DNA of 64,000 nucleotides from Hyphomicrobiales bacterium (lineage in GTDB: Bacteria > Pseudomonadota > Alphaproteobacteria > Rhizobiales > Rhizobiaceae), in assembly GCA_900466945.1 (NCBI GenBank), contig UBNV01000006.1, forward strand, positions 633,699 to 697,698, given 5' to 3'. The notes beneath the pieces are model-generated. The model was not told where the DNA came from, ran no database searches, and saw nothing but the letters and a program-made list of their open reading frames with translations. Of the stretch, positions 55,907 to 63,748 are shown piece by piece; position 1 is the first letter of the stretch, and the number at the start of each line of letters is the position of its first letter. The position numbers and the translations under genes were made by a program.

Positions 55907-56235
55907 GCGATGCCGCCTGATCTCAAGGCGTGGCTGAGGACGCCCAGGACGGTGCCGGGGAATACGGCTACTGTCAGAGCGAGAAGACCTTGCAGTGTTG
56001 CCATGGCCGGGAGCAGGACGGGGAAAACACCCTTCTTTGTCTTGTGCCGCAGCCACTTCTGGCAGGCGAAGGCGCCCATGCCGCCTAAGGCGACGGCAAG
56101 GAGGATCAATGTATCCTCTCGCACGCGCCAGGCACCCTCGCGTGCTGCCTGCTTGTCATAGGCGTAGACGCAGAAGACGACGATGTTCCAGAGAGCAAAG
56201 AGCGCAACGAAGGTGAGAGCTGTGTCAAGGGTCAT
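55903..56235 (-). CDS. DUF1294 family membrane protein
   Basis: A 110-aa protein with three or four transmembrane helices. The DUF1294 signature is clear: YAYDKQAAREGAWRVRED, then ALGGMGAF and the RHKTKK motif. Function unknown; the family is widespread, sometimes fused to a cold-shock domain, which is absent here. The start MTLDTALTF at 56235 lies 137 bases from gatB on the other strand. Confidence 0.87.
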   Translation of the reverse strand: MTLDTALTFVALFALWNIVVFCVYAYDKQAAREGAWRVREDTLILLAVALGGMGAFACQKWLRHKTKKGVFPVLLPAMATLQGLLALTVAVFPGTVLGVLSHALRSGGIA

Positions 56236-56372
56236 GGCAGGCAGAGTAACCGGTTTTGCTTAAGCCTTTCCCATGGGTAAGCGTCGACTGGTGCGCCCCC
56301 TGAAGCCTTGCACCTTTGGCCCAATTGCTCTACCTCACCAGACAACACGTCCACGCATGACACGAGCATCCG

Positions 56373-57878
56373 ATGACCCTGGTAGACACCCGCACGCCCG
56401 ATCCGAAACGCTTCATTCCCGGTGCCACCGGTGACTGGGAAGTCATCATCGGCATGGAAGTCCATGCCCAGGTCCTGTCGAATTCCAAGCTGTTTTCCGG
56501 CGCCTCGACGGTCTTCGGCAATGCACCGAACTCCAACGTTTCGCTCGTCGATGCGGCCATGCCCGGCATGCTGCCCGTCATCAACGAGGAATGCGTGGCG
56601 CAGGCCGTGCGTACCGGTCTTGGCCTGAAGGCGCAGATCAACAAGCGTTCGATCTTCGACCGCAAGAACTACTTCTATCCGGACCTGCCGCAGGGCTACC
56701 AGATCTCGCAGTTCAAGGACCCGATCGTCGGCGAGGGCAAGATCGTGATCTCGCTCGGGCCCGACCGTCAGGGCAATTTCGAGGATATCGAGATCGGCAT
56801 CGAGCGCCTGCATCTGGAACAGGATGCCGGCAAGTCGATGCACGACCAGCATCCGACCATGTCCTATGTCGATCTCAACCGTTCCGGCGTCGCCCTGATG
56901 GAAATCGTCTCTAAGCCCGACATGCGTTCGTCGGACGAAGCCAAGGCCTACATGACCAAGCTGCGCTCGATCGTGCGCTACCTCGGTACCTGCGACGGCA
57001 ACATGGACGAAGGCTCCATGCGCGCCGACGTCAACGTCTCCGTGCGCAAGCCGGGCGGCGAATTCGGCACGCGCTGCGAAATCAAGAACGTCAACTCGAT
57101 CCGCTTCATTGGCCAGGCCATCGAATACGAAGCCCGTCGCCAGATCGCGATCATCGAGGATGGTGGTACCATCGACCAGGAAACCCGTCTCTTCGATCCG
57201 GGCAAGGGCGAGACGCGCTCGATGCGCTCGAAGGAAGACGCGCATGACTATCGCTACTTCCCCGATCCGGACCTGCTGCCGCTCGAATTCGACGACGCCT
57301 ATGTTGAGAACCTCAAAAAGGATCTGCCGGAACTGCCCGACGACAAGAAGGCCCGTTTCGTCGCCGAACTCGGCCTCTCCATCTACGACGCCTCCGTGCT
57401 CGTTTCGGAAAAGGCGATTGCCGATTATTTCGAAGCCGTGGCCGAAGGCCGCGATGGCAAGACGGCCGCCAACTGGGTCATCAACGACCTGCTGGGCGCC
57501 TTGAACAAAGCTGGCAAAACCATTGAAGAGACTCCGGTTTCGCCCGCCCAACTCGGCGGCATCATCGACCTCATCAAGGCCGAAACCATCTCCGGCAAGA
57601 TCGCCAAGGACCTGTTCGAAATCGTCTTCAACGAGGGTGGTGACCCGGCGGAAATCGTCGAGAGCCGCGGCATGAAGCAGGTGACCGACACGGGTGCCAT
57701 CGAAAAGGCCGTCGACGAGATCATCGCCGCCAACCCCGACCAGGTCGCTAAGGTGTTGGCCAAGCCGACACTGGCTGGCTGGTTCGTCGGCCAGGTGATG
57801 AAGGCAACCGGCGGCAAGGCCAATCCGCAGGCCGTCCAGGCCCTGGTCAAGACCAAGCTCGGCCTGCCGGAGGAGTAA
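56373..57878 (+). CDS. gatB: aspartyl/glutamyl-tRNA amidotransferase subunit B
   Basis: Catalytic kinase/transamidase subunit (501 aa) of GatCAB. It shows [21 protein letters not shown], the zinc- and tRNA-site region with [44 protein letters not shown] (all read in parts) and the C-terminal YqeY-like helical domain. gatB is separated from gatCA by about 3 kb of accessory genes, as in other rhizobia. The upstream 137 bases contain no clear promoter. Confidence 0.96.
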   Translation: MTLVDTRTPDPKRFIPGATGDWEVIIGMEVHAQVLSNSKLFSGASTVFGNAPNSNVSLVDAAMPGMLPVINEECVAQAVRTGLGLKAQINKRSIFDRKNYFYPDLPQGYQISQFKDPIVGEGKIVISLGPDRQGNFEDIEIGIERLHLEQDAGKSMHDQHPTMSYVDLNRSGVALMEIVSKPDMRSSDEAKAYMTKLRSIVRYLGTCDGNMDEGSMRADVNVSVRKPGGEFGTRCEIKNVNSIRFIGQAIEYEARRQIAIIEDGGTIDQETRLFDPGKGETRSMRSKEDAHDYRYFPDPDLLPLEFDDAYVENLKKDLPELPDDKKARFVAELGLSIYDASVLVSEKAIADYFEAVAEGRDGKTAANWVINDLLGALNKAGKTIEETPVSPAQLGGIIDLIKAETISGKIAKDLFEIVFNEGGDPAEIVESRGMKQVTDTGAIEKAVDEIIAANPDQVAKVLAKPTLAGWFVGQVMKATGGKANPQAVQALVKTKLGLPEE

Positions 57879-57882
57879 GCGC

Positions 57883-58380
57883 TTGTTCTTCGTCCGCACG
57901 GCCACCGACCGGGATGTCGAACCGCTCCGCGCCCTGCTGATGCAGAGTTTCCACGCGACCTATGACCGCTACTACGGCCCGGCCAAGGTCGCCGAGCTGA
58001 TCGCCGCCTGGCATTCGCCAGCCGAGATCAAGCGGCGCATCCAAGTCAAGGGCGGCGAGTATCTCGTTGCCGACGACGGCAAGCGGATCGGCGGCATGGC
58101 CTTCGCAGCCATGTCGGAAAAGCTCACCAAGACCGCCATCCTGCACCAGCTCTATGTCCATCCCGATCACCAGCGCCAGGGCATCGGCCGCGATCTCTTC
58201 GCCGAGATCGAGACCTGCTTCCCCGATGCCGAGATCCTGCGCCTGGAAGTCGAGCCACAGAATGCTGGTGCGATCGCCTTTTATGAGGCGCATGATTTCG
58301 TCGAGGTTGACCGGACCAAGAATTGTGGTGGCCCCGACAGCGGGATCGAAGCGCTCGTCATGGAAAAGCCGCTCAAGTGA
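57883..58380 (+). CDS. GNAT family N-acetyltransferase, downstream of gatB
   Basis: A 165-aa acetyltransferase. The acetyl-CoA-binding motif is HPDHQRQGIGRDLF (about 93-106) after LHQLYV, and the helix-strand end reads VEPQNAGAIAFYEAHDFVEV. Substrate unknown. The start is a TTG at 57883, four bases after the gatB stop, served by GGAGGAG in the last gatB codons, so it is coupled to gatB. The stop codon lies inside a terminator hairpin. Confidence 0.87.
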   Translation: MFFVRTATDRDVEPLRALLMQSFHATYDRYYGPAKVAELIAAWHSPAEIKRRIQVKGGEYLVADDGKRIGGMAFAAMSEKLTKTAILHQLYVHPDHQRQGIGRDLFAEIETCFPDAEILRLEVEPQNAGAIAFYEAHDFVEVDRTKNCGGPDSGIEALVMEKPLK

Positions 58381-58395
58381 GCGGCTTCTTTATTT
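58366..58395. terminator. bidirectional terminator of gatB-GNAT
   Basis: Perfect 10-bp stem, AAGCCGCTCA (58366-58375) with TGAGCGGCTT (58378-58387), preceded by A residues and followed by CTTTATTT. It includes the stop codon of the acetyltransferase gene and can also serve the convergent gene ending at 58408. Confidence 0.72.
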
Positions 58396-58407
58396 GCGGC
58401 CTTTTCC

Positions 58408-58842
58408 TCAGTTGAAGGGCGGCTCCGCGACCGTGCCGTCCTCGTCGATCAGCTGCACCGCCGTGCATTCGATCAGGCCGTTGTCCTTGGCATTGCTGCA
58501 GGCGAGTTCGGCGGCCTTCAGGGCGAGCTCTCTCGTCTGCCAGCCGCAGGAAAACTGGTGCCAATGCGGCCCGCCATCGGCCATCATGAAGATGTCGACG
58601 CTGAAACCGCCGGGAGAACAGGTGGCATTCACCTGGCAATCCTCGATCGTCCCGCCGCCCTCGATGCATAGCTTGACGGCGCAGTCGATGGCGCTGGCCG
58701 TATCCTTCTCCACGCAAAGCCCCGAGCTCATCTCCGGCGCCTGCACATAGGCGATCGCCTTGCGCCCGCCTTCCTGCGCCTGAACGCCGAGGGCGGGAAG
58801 AGTTACGCACAGAATTGTCATCAGTCGTCGCATGCCTGTCAT
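58408..58842 (-). CDS. secreted cysteine-rich protein, DUF4189-like
   Basis: A 144-aa protein with a signal peptide (MRRLMTILCVTLPALGVQAQ, cleavage after AQA or nearby) and eight cysteines in the mature part, probably forming disulfides in the periplasm. The pattern KAIAYVQ, paired Cys, then ELALKAAELACSNAKDNG resembles DUF4189-type domains, but I am not sure. The start at 58842 is one of several Met choices (58842, 58833). Convergent with the gatB unit. Confidence 0.72.
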   Translation of the reverse strand: MTGMRRLMTILCVTLPALGVQAQEGGRKAIAYVQAPEMSSGLCVEKDTASAIDCAVKLCIEGGGTIEDCQVNATCSPGGFSVDIFMMADGGPHWHQFSCGWQTRELALKAAELACSNAKDNGLIECTAVQLIDEDGTVAEPPFN

Positions 58843-58899
58843 CAAGACGTCCCCCGAGATAGCTATGGAAGGCCAGACTAGCGCAAGGGCAGGGTCGGC

Positions 58900-59367
58900 A
58901 TGCAAGTGCAATCAGTAATGATCCGGGAAGCCACCGAAGATGATCTGGAGGCGATCGTGGCCCTCTTCGCCGACGATCCGCTGGGCGGCCATGGCGACAC
59001 CACGGATCAACAGGCGCTGCCCGCATACCGTGCTGCATTCACCAGGATCGCTGCTTCGCCGAACGAGACCCTCTATGTCGCGGAACTCAGCGGCGAAGTC
59101 GTCGGCACCTTCCAGACCATGGTGACGACAACGCTGACCGCACGCGGGTCCTCCTCCCTGATCATTGAGGCGGTGCAAGCACGGGCCGACATCCGGGGCA
59201 GGGGCATCGGTGCCTCGATGATCAATTTCGCCATCGACAAGGCCCGTGAAAGCGGCATGCGCCTCGTCCAGCTCACCTCGAATGCGGTATGCACGGATGC
59301 CCACCGCTTTTACGAGCGGCTCGGCTTCAGCCCCTCCCATATCGGCTTCAAGATGAAGCTGAAATGA
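58900..59367 (+). CDS. GNAT family N-acetyltransferase
   Basis: A 155-aa acetyltransferase with the acetyl-CoA motif DIRGRGIGASMINFAI (about 96-111) and the late VQLTSNAVCTDAHRFYERLGF. By appearance it belongs to the branch with a short N terminus MIREATEDDLEAI. Starts at 58900 or 58918 are both possible. It is divergent from the secreted Cys-rich gene, with only about 57 bases between them. Substrate unknown. Confidence 0.85.
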   Translation: MQVQSVMIREATEDDLEAIVALFADDPLGGHGDTTDQQALPAYRAAFTRIAASPNETLYVAELSGEVVGTFQTMVTTTLTARGSSSLIIEAVQARADIRGRGIGASMINFAIDKARESGMRLVQLTSNAVCTDAHRFYERLGFSPSHIGFKMKLK

Positions 59368-59475
59368 AGGGGGTGCGACGGGGAATCACTGGACAAGCCG
59401 AAGGCGAGGCGGCATAAGCGAGACAGGTTCGACAAGGCCGTCCTGCGGCCAGCGTTAATTGCCCAAGGATACGAC

Positions 59476-59874
59476 ATGAAGCAGCTCCTCTTGCAGATCT
59501 TCACCTGGTGGAACGGCCAGACCATGGGCACGCGTTTCTTCACCTGGCGGCACGGCAAGCGCGTCGGCGAAGACGAATTCGGCAATGTCTATTACGAAGG
59601 CCCGATGACGAGCTGGGGCCAGCCGAAGCGTTGGGTGATCTACAACGGTTATGCCGAAGCCTCCAAGATTGCGTCGGGCTGGCATGGCTGGATGCATTAC
59701 CGCACGGATACACCGCCTTCGAAGGAAGACTACAAGCCGCGCGAATGGGAAAAGGCGCACCGCCCGAACCAGACCGGCACGGCTGCCGCCTATCGCCCGC
59801 AGGGTTCGATCTCAGCTGCCGGCGAGCGTCCGCGCGTCACCGGCGACTATGATGCCTGGACACCGGGCGGCTGA
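59476..59874 (+). CDS. NADH:ubiquinone oxidoreductase accessory subunit NDUFA12 (17.2 kDa)
   Basis: A 132-aa protein of the NDUFA12/B17.2 family, an accessory subunit of mitochondrial and alphaproteobacterial complex I that sits on the peripheral arm. Hallmarks are FTWWNGQTMGTRFFTWRHG, VGEDEFGNVYYE, KRWVIYNGYAEASKI and WHGWMHYRTDTPP (the first and third read in part). It lies some 43 kb from the nuo operon, next to DUF2155 as in other rhizobia. The start follows AAGGATACG. Confidence 0.94.
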   Translation: MKQLLLQIFTWWNGQTMGTRFFTWRHGKRVGEDEFGNVYYEGPMTSWGQPKRWVIYNGYAEASKIASGWHGWMHYRTDTPPSKEDYKPREWEKAHRPNQTGTAAAYRPQGSISAAGERPRVTGDYDAWTPGG

Positions 59875-59901
59875 TACCCGATTTGGCCATATTCCGGCAT
59901 T

Positions 59902-59927
59902 AGGGCCTCTTCTGTGAGGCCCTTCTT
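59902..59927 (+). terminator. hairpin after NDUFA12
   Basis: 8-bp perfect stem AGGGCCTC (59902-59909) with GAGGCCCT (59916-59923), 6-base loop, then TCTTGT. The T-run is poor, so it may be a weak or Rho-assisted terminator between the NDUFA12 and DUF2155 genes. Confidence 0.5.
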
Positions 59928-59980
59928 GTATCTGGCCTCCGGTCGATTGGGCCAGTTGATCTTTGAAAGCGAGCGGGACG

Positions 59981-60706
59981 ATGAAATTGAGTGCATGGGC
60001 ATGGGCCATACCGGTTGTCGGGCTTGCCACCGCGGCATCGCTCGGTCTCGCCGGCAAGGCTGATGCCGCCCGCCTCGAAAATCCCGTCGCGGAATTTGCC
60101 GGCATCGACAAGATCACCGGTCGCATCACCACCTTCGACGTCTATGTCAACGAGACGGTCCAGTTCGGCGCCCTTCAGGTGACGCCGAAGATCTGCTATT
60201 CGCGCGACGAGACGGAGGCCCAGAAGATCGACGCCTTCATCGAGGTCGACGAGATCACGCTCGACCGCAAGATCCGCCGTATTTTCTCCGGCTGGATGTT
60301 CGCTGACAGCCCGGCACTCAATGCCGTCGAACACCCGATCTATGACGTCTGGCTGACCGGCTGCAAGGCAAGCTCCGAAGTTCCGGCCCCGCCTGGCGTC
60401 GAAGCCGTCGCCAAGCCCGCCCCCGAGCCGAACAAGCCAGCCGAGACGGCAGCGCCTGCCACGACCGCGGATCCGGCCCAGCCGGTCCCGACCGCTGCGG
60501 ATCCGTCGCTGGCAACCGTGCCGGGCGACGATCCCAATCAGGTCGCCCTGCCGCCGCTCGATGCGCCGGTGGAAGTGCCCGATGACGTCTATGGCGGCAC
60601 CGAGCCGCCGGCCGATTTTCCGCTGGACGGCAATCCCGTGCCTCAGGATCAGGTGCTCGTGCCCCCGGCGCCCGTCGCCCCACCGGGCGGCGTTGGCCTC
60701 TACTGA
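59981..60706 (+). CDS. DUF2155 domain-containing exported protein
   Basis: A 241-aa protein with a signal peptide (residues 1-28, ending ADA), a DUF2155 domain (about 35-125: GIDKITGRITTFDVYVNE, LQVTPKICYSRDE, RKIRRIFSGWMFADSPALNAVEHPIYDVWL, read in parts) and a long Pro/Ala-rich C terminus of about 115 residues. Periplasmic; function unknown. The start at 59981 follows GCGGGACG. In many rhizobia aat and the accBC genes follow; here they do not. Confidence 0.88.
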   Translation: MKLSAWAWAIPVVGLATAASLGLAGKADAARLENPVAEFAGIDKITGRITTFDVYVNETVQFGALQVTPKICYSRDETEAQKIDAFIEVDEITLDRKIRRIFSGWMFADSPALNAVEHPIYDVWLTGCKASSEVPAPPGVEAVAKPAPEPNKPAETAAPATTADPAQPVPTAADPSLATVPGDDPNQVALPPLDAPVEVPDDVYGGTEPPADFPLDGNPVPQDQVLVPPAPVAPPGGVGLY

Positions 60707-60842
60707 GGCCAGGCAGCCCGTCACCGTATTGTCTCGCTTGCCTGAGTGCCACTGTCGAAAATCGACGGCGTGCCGCTTACTTCGTCGTGTGGCCTGATCC
60801 CGGCAAGATACAGGACGTGATCCACCGCGCGACGCTTGCCGA

Positions 60843-60877
60843 TTGACATCCCTGCCAATTGAGAACAAGAAGAGAAC
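60843..60877 (+). promoter_or_regulatory. promoter with LexA (SOS) box
   Basis: TTGACA (60843-60848) is followed by GAAC-AAGAAGA-GAAC (60863-60877), a perfect LexA direct repeat that covers the expected -10 position (about 60866-60871, CAAGAA, weak). The ribosome site and ATG of the small gene follow within 18 bases. The rest of 60707-60842 shows no gene. Confidence 0.75.
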
Positions 60878-60894
60878 GAACAGGAGTTCACTTC

Positions 60895-61134
60895 ATGTCC
60901 CTCTCCGAAAAATTCATCGTCCTTCCCTTCAAGAAGAACCGCGGCAATATCGTGCCCGGCGAAATGCGCCAGGCATCCAGCGCCGCCTCCGCCGAAAAGA
61001 TCGCGACCGCCATGTCGACCCGCCACCTCGGCGTTGCCGCCTATTCGATCCAGGTCGACGAGGAGAGCGGCGACATGACCAGCCCCAAACTGATTATTGC
61101 CTTCGGCGAGACGGCAGATCTCAACGCGGCCTAA
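60895..61134 (+). CDS. small SOS-controlled protein of unknown function
   Basis: A 79-aa soluble protein (MSLSEKFIVLPFKKNRGN at the start). It has a basic N-terminal strand region, an Ala/Ser-rich helix around 27-42, and a C-terminal part AYSIQVDEESGDMTSPKLII that looks like two beta strands. The CAGGAG site is nine bases before the ATG, and a LexA box lies directly upstream. No known domain is recognised. The start is fixed by the ribosome site; the frame could run back to 60859 only through the LexA box. Confidence 0.8.
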   Translation: MSLSEKFIVLPFKKNRGNIVPGEMRQASSAASAEKIATAMSTRHLGVAAYSIQVDEESGDMTSPKLIIAFGETADLNAA

Positions 61135-61139
61135 TCGCG

Positions 61140-61310
61140 CAGAAGGTCCCCTCCCGAACCCTGCTCACTAAGGGGAGGGCTTCATTCTGCCCGAGCTTTG
61201 GCGGGCAACACAGTCCCACATTTTTCCGGCTGCGCTGGACGCAGGCCCCCAATGTTCTCCTCTCTTGTAGGAGAGATGGCCGGCAGGCCAGAGGGGGGCT
61301 TTCCCACGGG
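61140..61310. repeat. intergenic palindromic repeat of the REP/RIME type
   Basis: A mosaic of short inverted repeats: CCCTCCC near 61150 with GGGAGGG near 61175, TCTCCT/AGGAGA around 61257-61275, and the palindromic GGCCGGCAGGCC near 61280 followed by AGAGGGGGG. This phrase (CCCCTCTGGCCTGCCGGCC read on the - strand) is familiar from dispersed intergenic elements in Rhizobiales (RIME-like). It carries no gene; the long frame through it is spurious. Confidence 0.6.
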
Positions 61311-61330
61311 CGCGGCTTTCCATTTCCCCC

Positions 61331-61359
61331 TTGACGCAACCGTCCCACAGGCGTGCAAT
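61331..61359 (+). promoter_or_regulatory. promoter of the VOC protein gene
   Basis: TTGACG (61331-61336), 17-base spacer, TGCAAT (61354-61359); start near 61366, about 27 bases before the ATG at 61393, with TGGGAGGAAAAG as ribosome site. Confidence 0.55.
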
Positions 61360-61392
61360 GCTTCCCCGTCCACATCTCTGGGAGGAAAAGCC

Positions 61393-61872
61393 ATGGCCAT
61401 AGCCAAGAACACCATCTGCATCTGGTACGACCGCGACGCTGAAGAAGCCGCGCGCTTCTATGCGAGCGTCTTTCCCGACTCGGAAGTAAGGGCCGTCCAC
61501 CGCGCCCCTTCCGATTATCCTTCCGGCAAGGCCGGCGACGTGCTGACCGTCGACTTCACCGTCGCTGGCATCCCCTGCATGGGTCTCAACGGCGGCCCCG
61601 CCTTCAAGCATTCCGAAGCCTTCTCCTTCCAGATCGCAACCGACGACCAGGAAGAAACCGACCGCTACTGGAATGCCATCGTCGGCAATGGCGGCAAGGA
61701 AAGCGCCTGTGGCTGGTGCAAGGACAGATGGGGCATCAACTGGCAGATCACGCCGCGCGCGCTGACGGAGGCCATGGCAGCCGGTGGCGCGGAAGCCAAG
61801 CGCGCCTTCGAGGCGATGATGGAGATGGGCAAGATCGATGTCGCGAAGATCGAGGCCGCGCGGCGGGGGTGA
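61393..61872 (+). CDS. VOC family protein (PhnB-like, 3-demethylubiquinone methyltransferase-type domain)
   Basis: A 159-aa VOC-fold protein. NTICIWYDRDAEEAARFYASVFPDSEV, FTVAGIPCMGLNGGPAFKHSEAFSFQI and CGWCKDRWGINWQITP (all read in parts) are characteristic of this branch, often labelled 3-demethylubiquinone-9 3-methyltransferase, a name with little experimental basis. The true activity is unknown. The ATG at 61393 has a strong ribosome site and its own promoter; the longer frame from 61198 runs through the repeat and is rejected. Confidence 0.88.
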   Translation: MAIAKNTICIWYDRDAEEAARFYASVFPDSEVRAVHRAPSDYPSGKAGDVLTVDFTVAGIPCMGLNGGPAFKHSEAFSFQIATDDQEETDRYWNAIVGNGGKESACGWCKDRWGINWQITPRALTEAMAAGGAEAKRAFEAMMEMGKIDVAKIEAARRG

Positions 61873-62078
61873 GGGGGAGCCGCACTTCGCTTTCCGGCCC
61901 CGACCGCCGGGCATAACCGATCTCGCGACCTGAAAAATTCACGCAGCCTTCGCATTTTTCTTGCGCCTTAAGCCGCTCCTGCGCGTTGTAGGCCGGAGCA
62001 AAGCCGCTATCGTGACGCCTGGACGCGACGCGATGGTTGCGCTGGCCGATTTTGGCGACCCGGTGTCTGGAGTATTTG

Positions 62079-63563
62079 ATGGCGCTACCCACGATTTTCT
62101 CGCCTTCCGAGAACTGCTGGCGGACCGAAACGGCAGACGAGTTCTCGATCCTCATCGACGCCAATGATTATTTCACCTCGGTCCGTGCCTCCATGATGGC
62201 GGCAAAACACGCCATCTTCTTTGTCGGCTGGGACTTCGATGCCGCCATCACGCTCGGCCACCCGCAGGTCGATGATGGTGCACCGCGCGGCGTCGGGGAC
62301 TTCCTCCTCTGGCTGGCGCGCCGCACGCCCGGTCTCGAGATCCGGATCTTGCTGTGGAGCCCGGCGCCGCTTGCCAGCTGGGCGAGGCTCTCGAACCTTC
62401 CCTATCTCTTGCGCTGGAAATGGAACCGCCAGATTTCCGTCCGCCTCGACGGCAAGCACCCGCTCGGCAGCTCGCACCATCAGAAGATGCTGGTGATCGA
62501 CGATGCCGTCGCCTATTGCGGCGGCATCGACGTGACGCTCGACCGCTGGGACACGCGGGAGCATAGCGACGCCAACCCCGACAGGCGCCGCCCCAACGGC
62601 ACGCCCTACGGCCCCTGGCACGACATTTCCAGCCGCTTTACCGGTCCCGCGGCCCTGGCACTCGGCGAATTGTGCCGCCACCGATGGACCCGTGCCGGCG
62701 GAAAGGCGGTGCCAACCGTGGCCGCGACGCCCGCCCCTGAGGAGCACGCCCCGACCTTCTCCTTCGGCAAGGTCGATCTCGCGATTGCCCGCACAAGCCC
62801 GGCCTATGAGGAGGAGAGCGCCGTCACGGAGATCGAACGGCTCTATCTCGACATGATCAAAGCCGCGCAGCGCATGGTTTACGCCGAAAGCCAGTATTTT
62901 GCCTCGCGCGCCGTGGCGCAGGCGATCGCGCGAAGGCTGGCAGAGCCGGACGGACCGGAATTCGTCCTGATCAATCCGACGACATCCGACAACTGGCTGG
63001 GCCAGATCGCCATGGACACGGCCCGCGCGCGTCTCGTCGAATCCCTGCGCCGGCACGATCCCTACGGACGGTTCCGGATCTACCACCCGATCACGCCCAA
63101 GGGCCAGCCGATTTACGTGCATGCAAAGCTGATGATCGTCGACGACCAATATCTTCGCCTCGGCTCCTCCAACATGAACAACAGATCGCTGCGCTTCGAC
63201 CGGGAATGCGACGTCGCCCTGGAGGCGGGCGGTTCGGAAACGCTGTCAGCGAAGATCGAGAGCTTCAGGAATGATCTGCTGGCCGAGCATCTCGATGCGA
63301 CGCCAGAGGCGGTCGATCAGGCGATCCGTGAGTGCGGCTCGCTGATTGCGGCGATCGAGATGATGCGCGGGAAAAACGAACAGGCGGGCACCGCGACACT
63401 CAAGCCCTATGAGACGCCTGCGATATCAGACCTGGAAGAATGGCTCGCCGATCACGAGATCCTGGATCCGGAGGGGTCTGACGCGGTGTTTGAGCCGATC
63501 GAGAAGAGGGGACTCTTTCGGGGGAGGCTGAAGCGGCCGTTGAGGCGGAAGGTGAGCGGTTAG
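62079..63563 (+). CDS. phospholipase D-like protein
   Basis: A 494-aa protein of the phospholipase D superfamily with two complete HKD motifs: His134-Lys136-Asp141 (HHQKMLVIDD) and His348-Lys350-Asp355 (VHAKLMIVDD), each followed by a Gly/Ser-rich turn (CGGIDVT and LGSSNMNNRS). No signal peptide or transmembrane helix is seen at this start, so it may act in the cytosol or be secreted by another route. Substrate: phospholipid or another phosphodiester. The start at 62079 follows TGGAG. The 206 bases upstream show no clear promoter. Confidence 0.9.
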   Translation: MALPTIFSPSENCWRTETADEFSILIDANDYFTSVRASMMAAKHAIFFVGWDFDAAITLGHPQVDDGAPRGVGDFLLWLARRTPGLEIRILLWSPAPLASWARLSNLPYLLRWKWNRQISVRLDGKHPLGSSHHQKMLVIDDAVAYCGGIDVTLDRWDTREHSDANPDRRRPNGTPYGPWHDISSRFTGPAALALGELCRHRWTRAGGKAVPTVAATPAPEEHAPTFSFGKVDLAIARTSPAYEEESAVTEIERLYLDMIKAAQRMVYAESQYFASRAVAQAIARRLAEPDGPEFVLINPTTSDNWLGQIAMDTARARLVESLRRHDPYGRFRIYHPITPKGQPIYVHAKLMIVDDQYLRLGSSNMNNRSLRFDRECDVALEAGGSETLSAKIESFRNDLLAEHLDATPEAVDQAIRECGSLIAAIEMMRGKNEQAGTATLKPYETPAISDLEEWLADHEILDPEGSDAVFEPIEKRGLFRGRLKRPLRRKVSG

Positions 63564-63748
63564 GCAAGGGGCCGTTAGTATCCGGATGTGGTGCGAAAGG
63601 TTGCGGCGGGTAGTGCGCGGGCGATGCCGGCGTTGAGGCGCTGATGTTGATGGTTCCTAGGTATACTGCGAGGATAGTTATTGCGGGGAGGGGAAGGTGG
63701 GACTCAAACAATCTTGCCGTGTACGTCTGGTCAGTGCATCTTTGAACC

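Noticed and set aside
56290..56345. tRNA-like D-arm (GGTAGAGC on the - strand) upstream of gatB
   Set aside because: No acceptor stem, no T-arm (GGTTCGAATCC-like) and no cloverleaf can be built around it.
61198..61392. 65-residue N-terminal extension of the VOC protein
   Set aside because: It runs through the RIME-like repeat and the gene's own promoter; the ATG at 61393 has a strong ribosome site.
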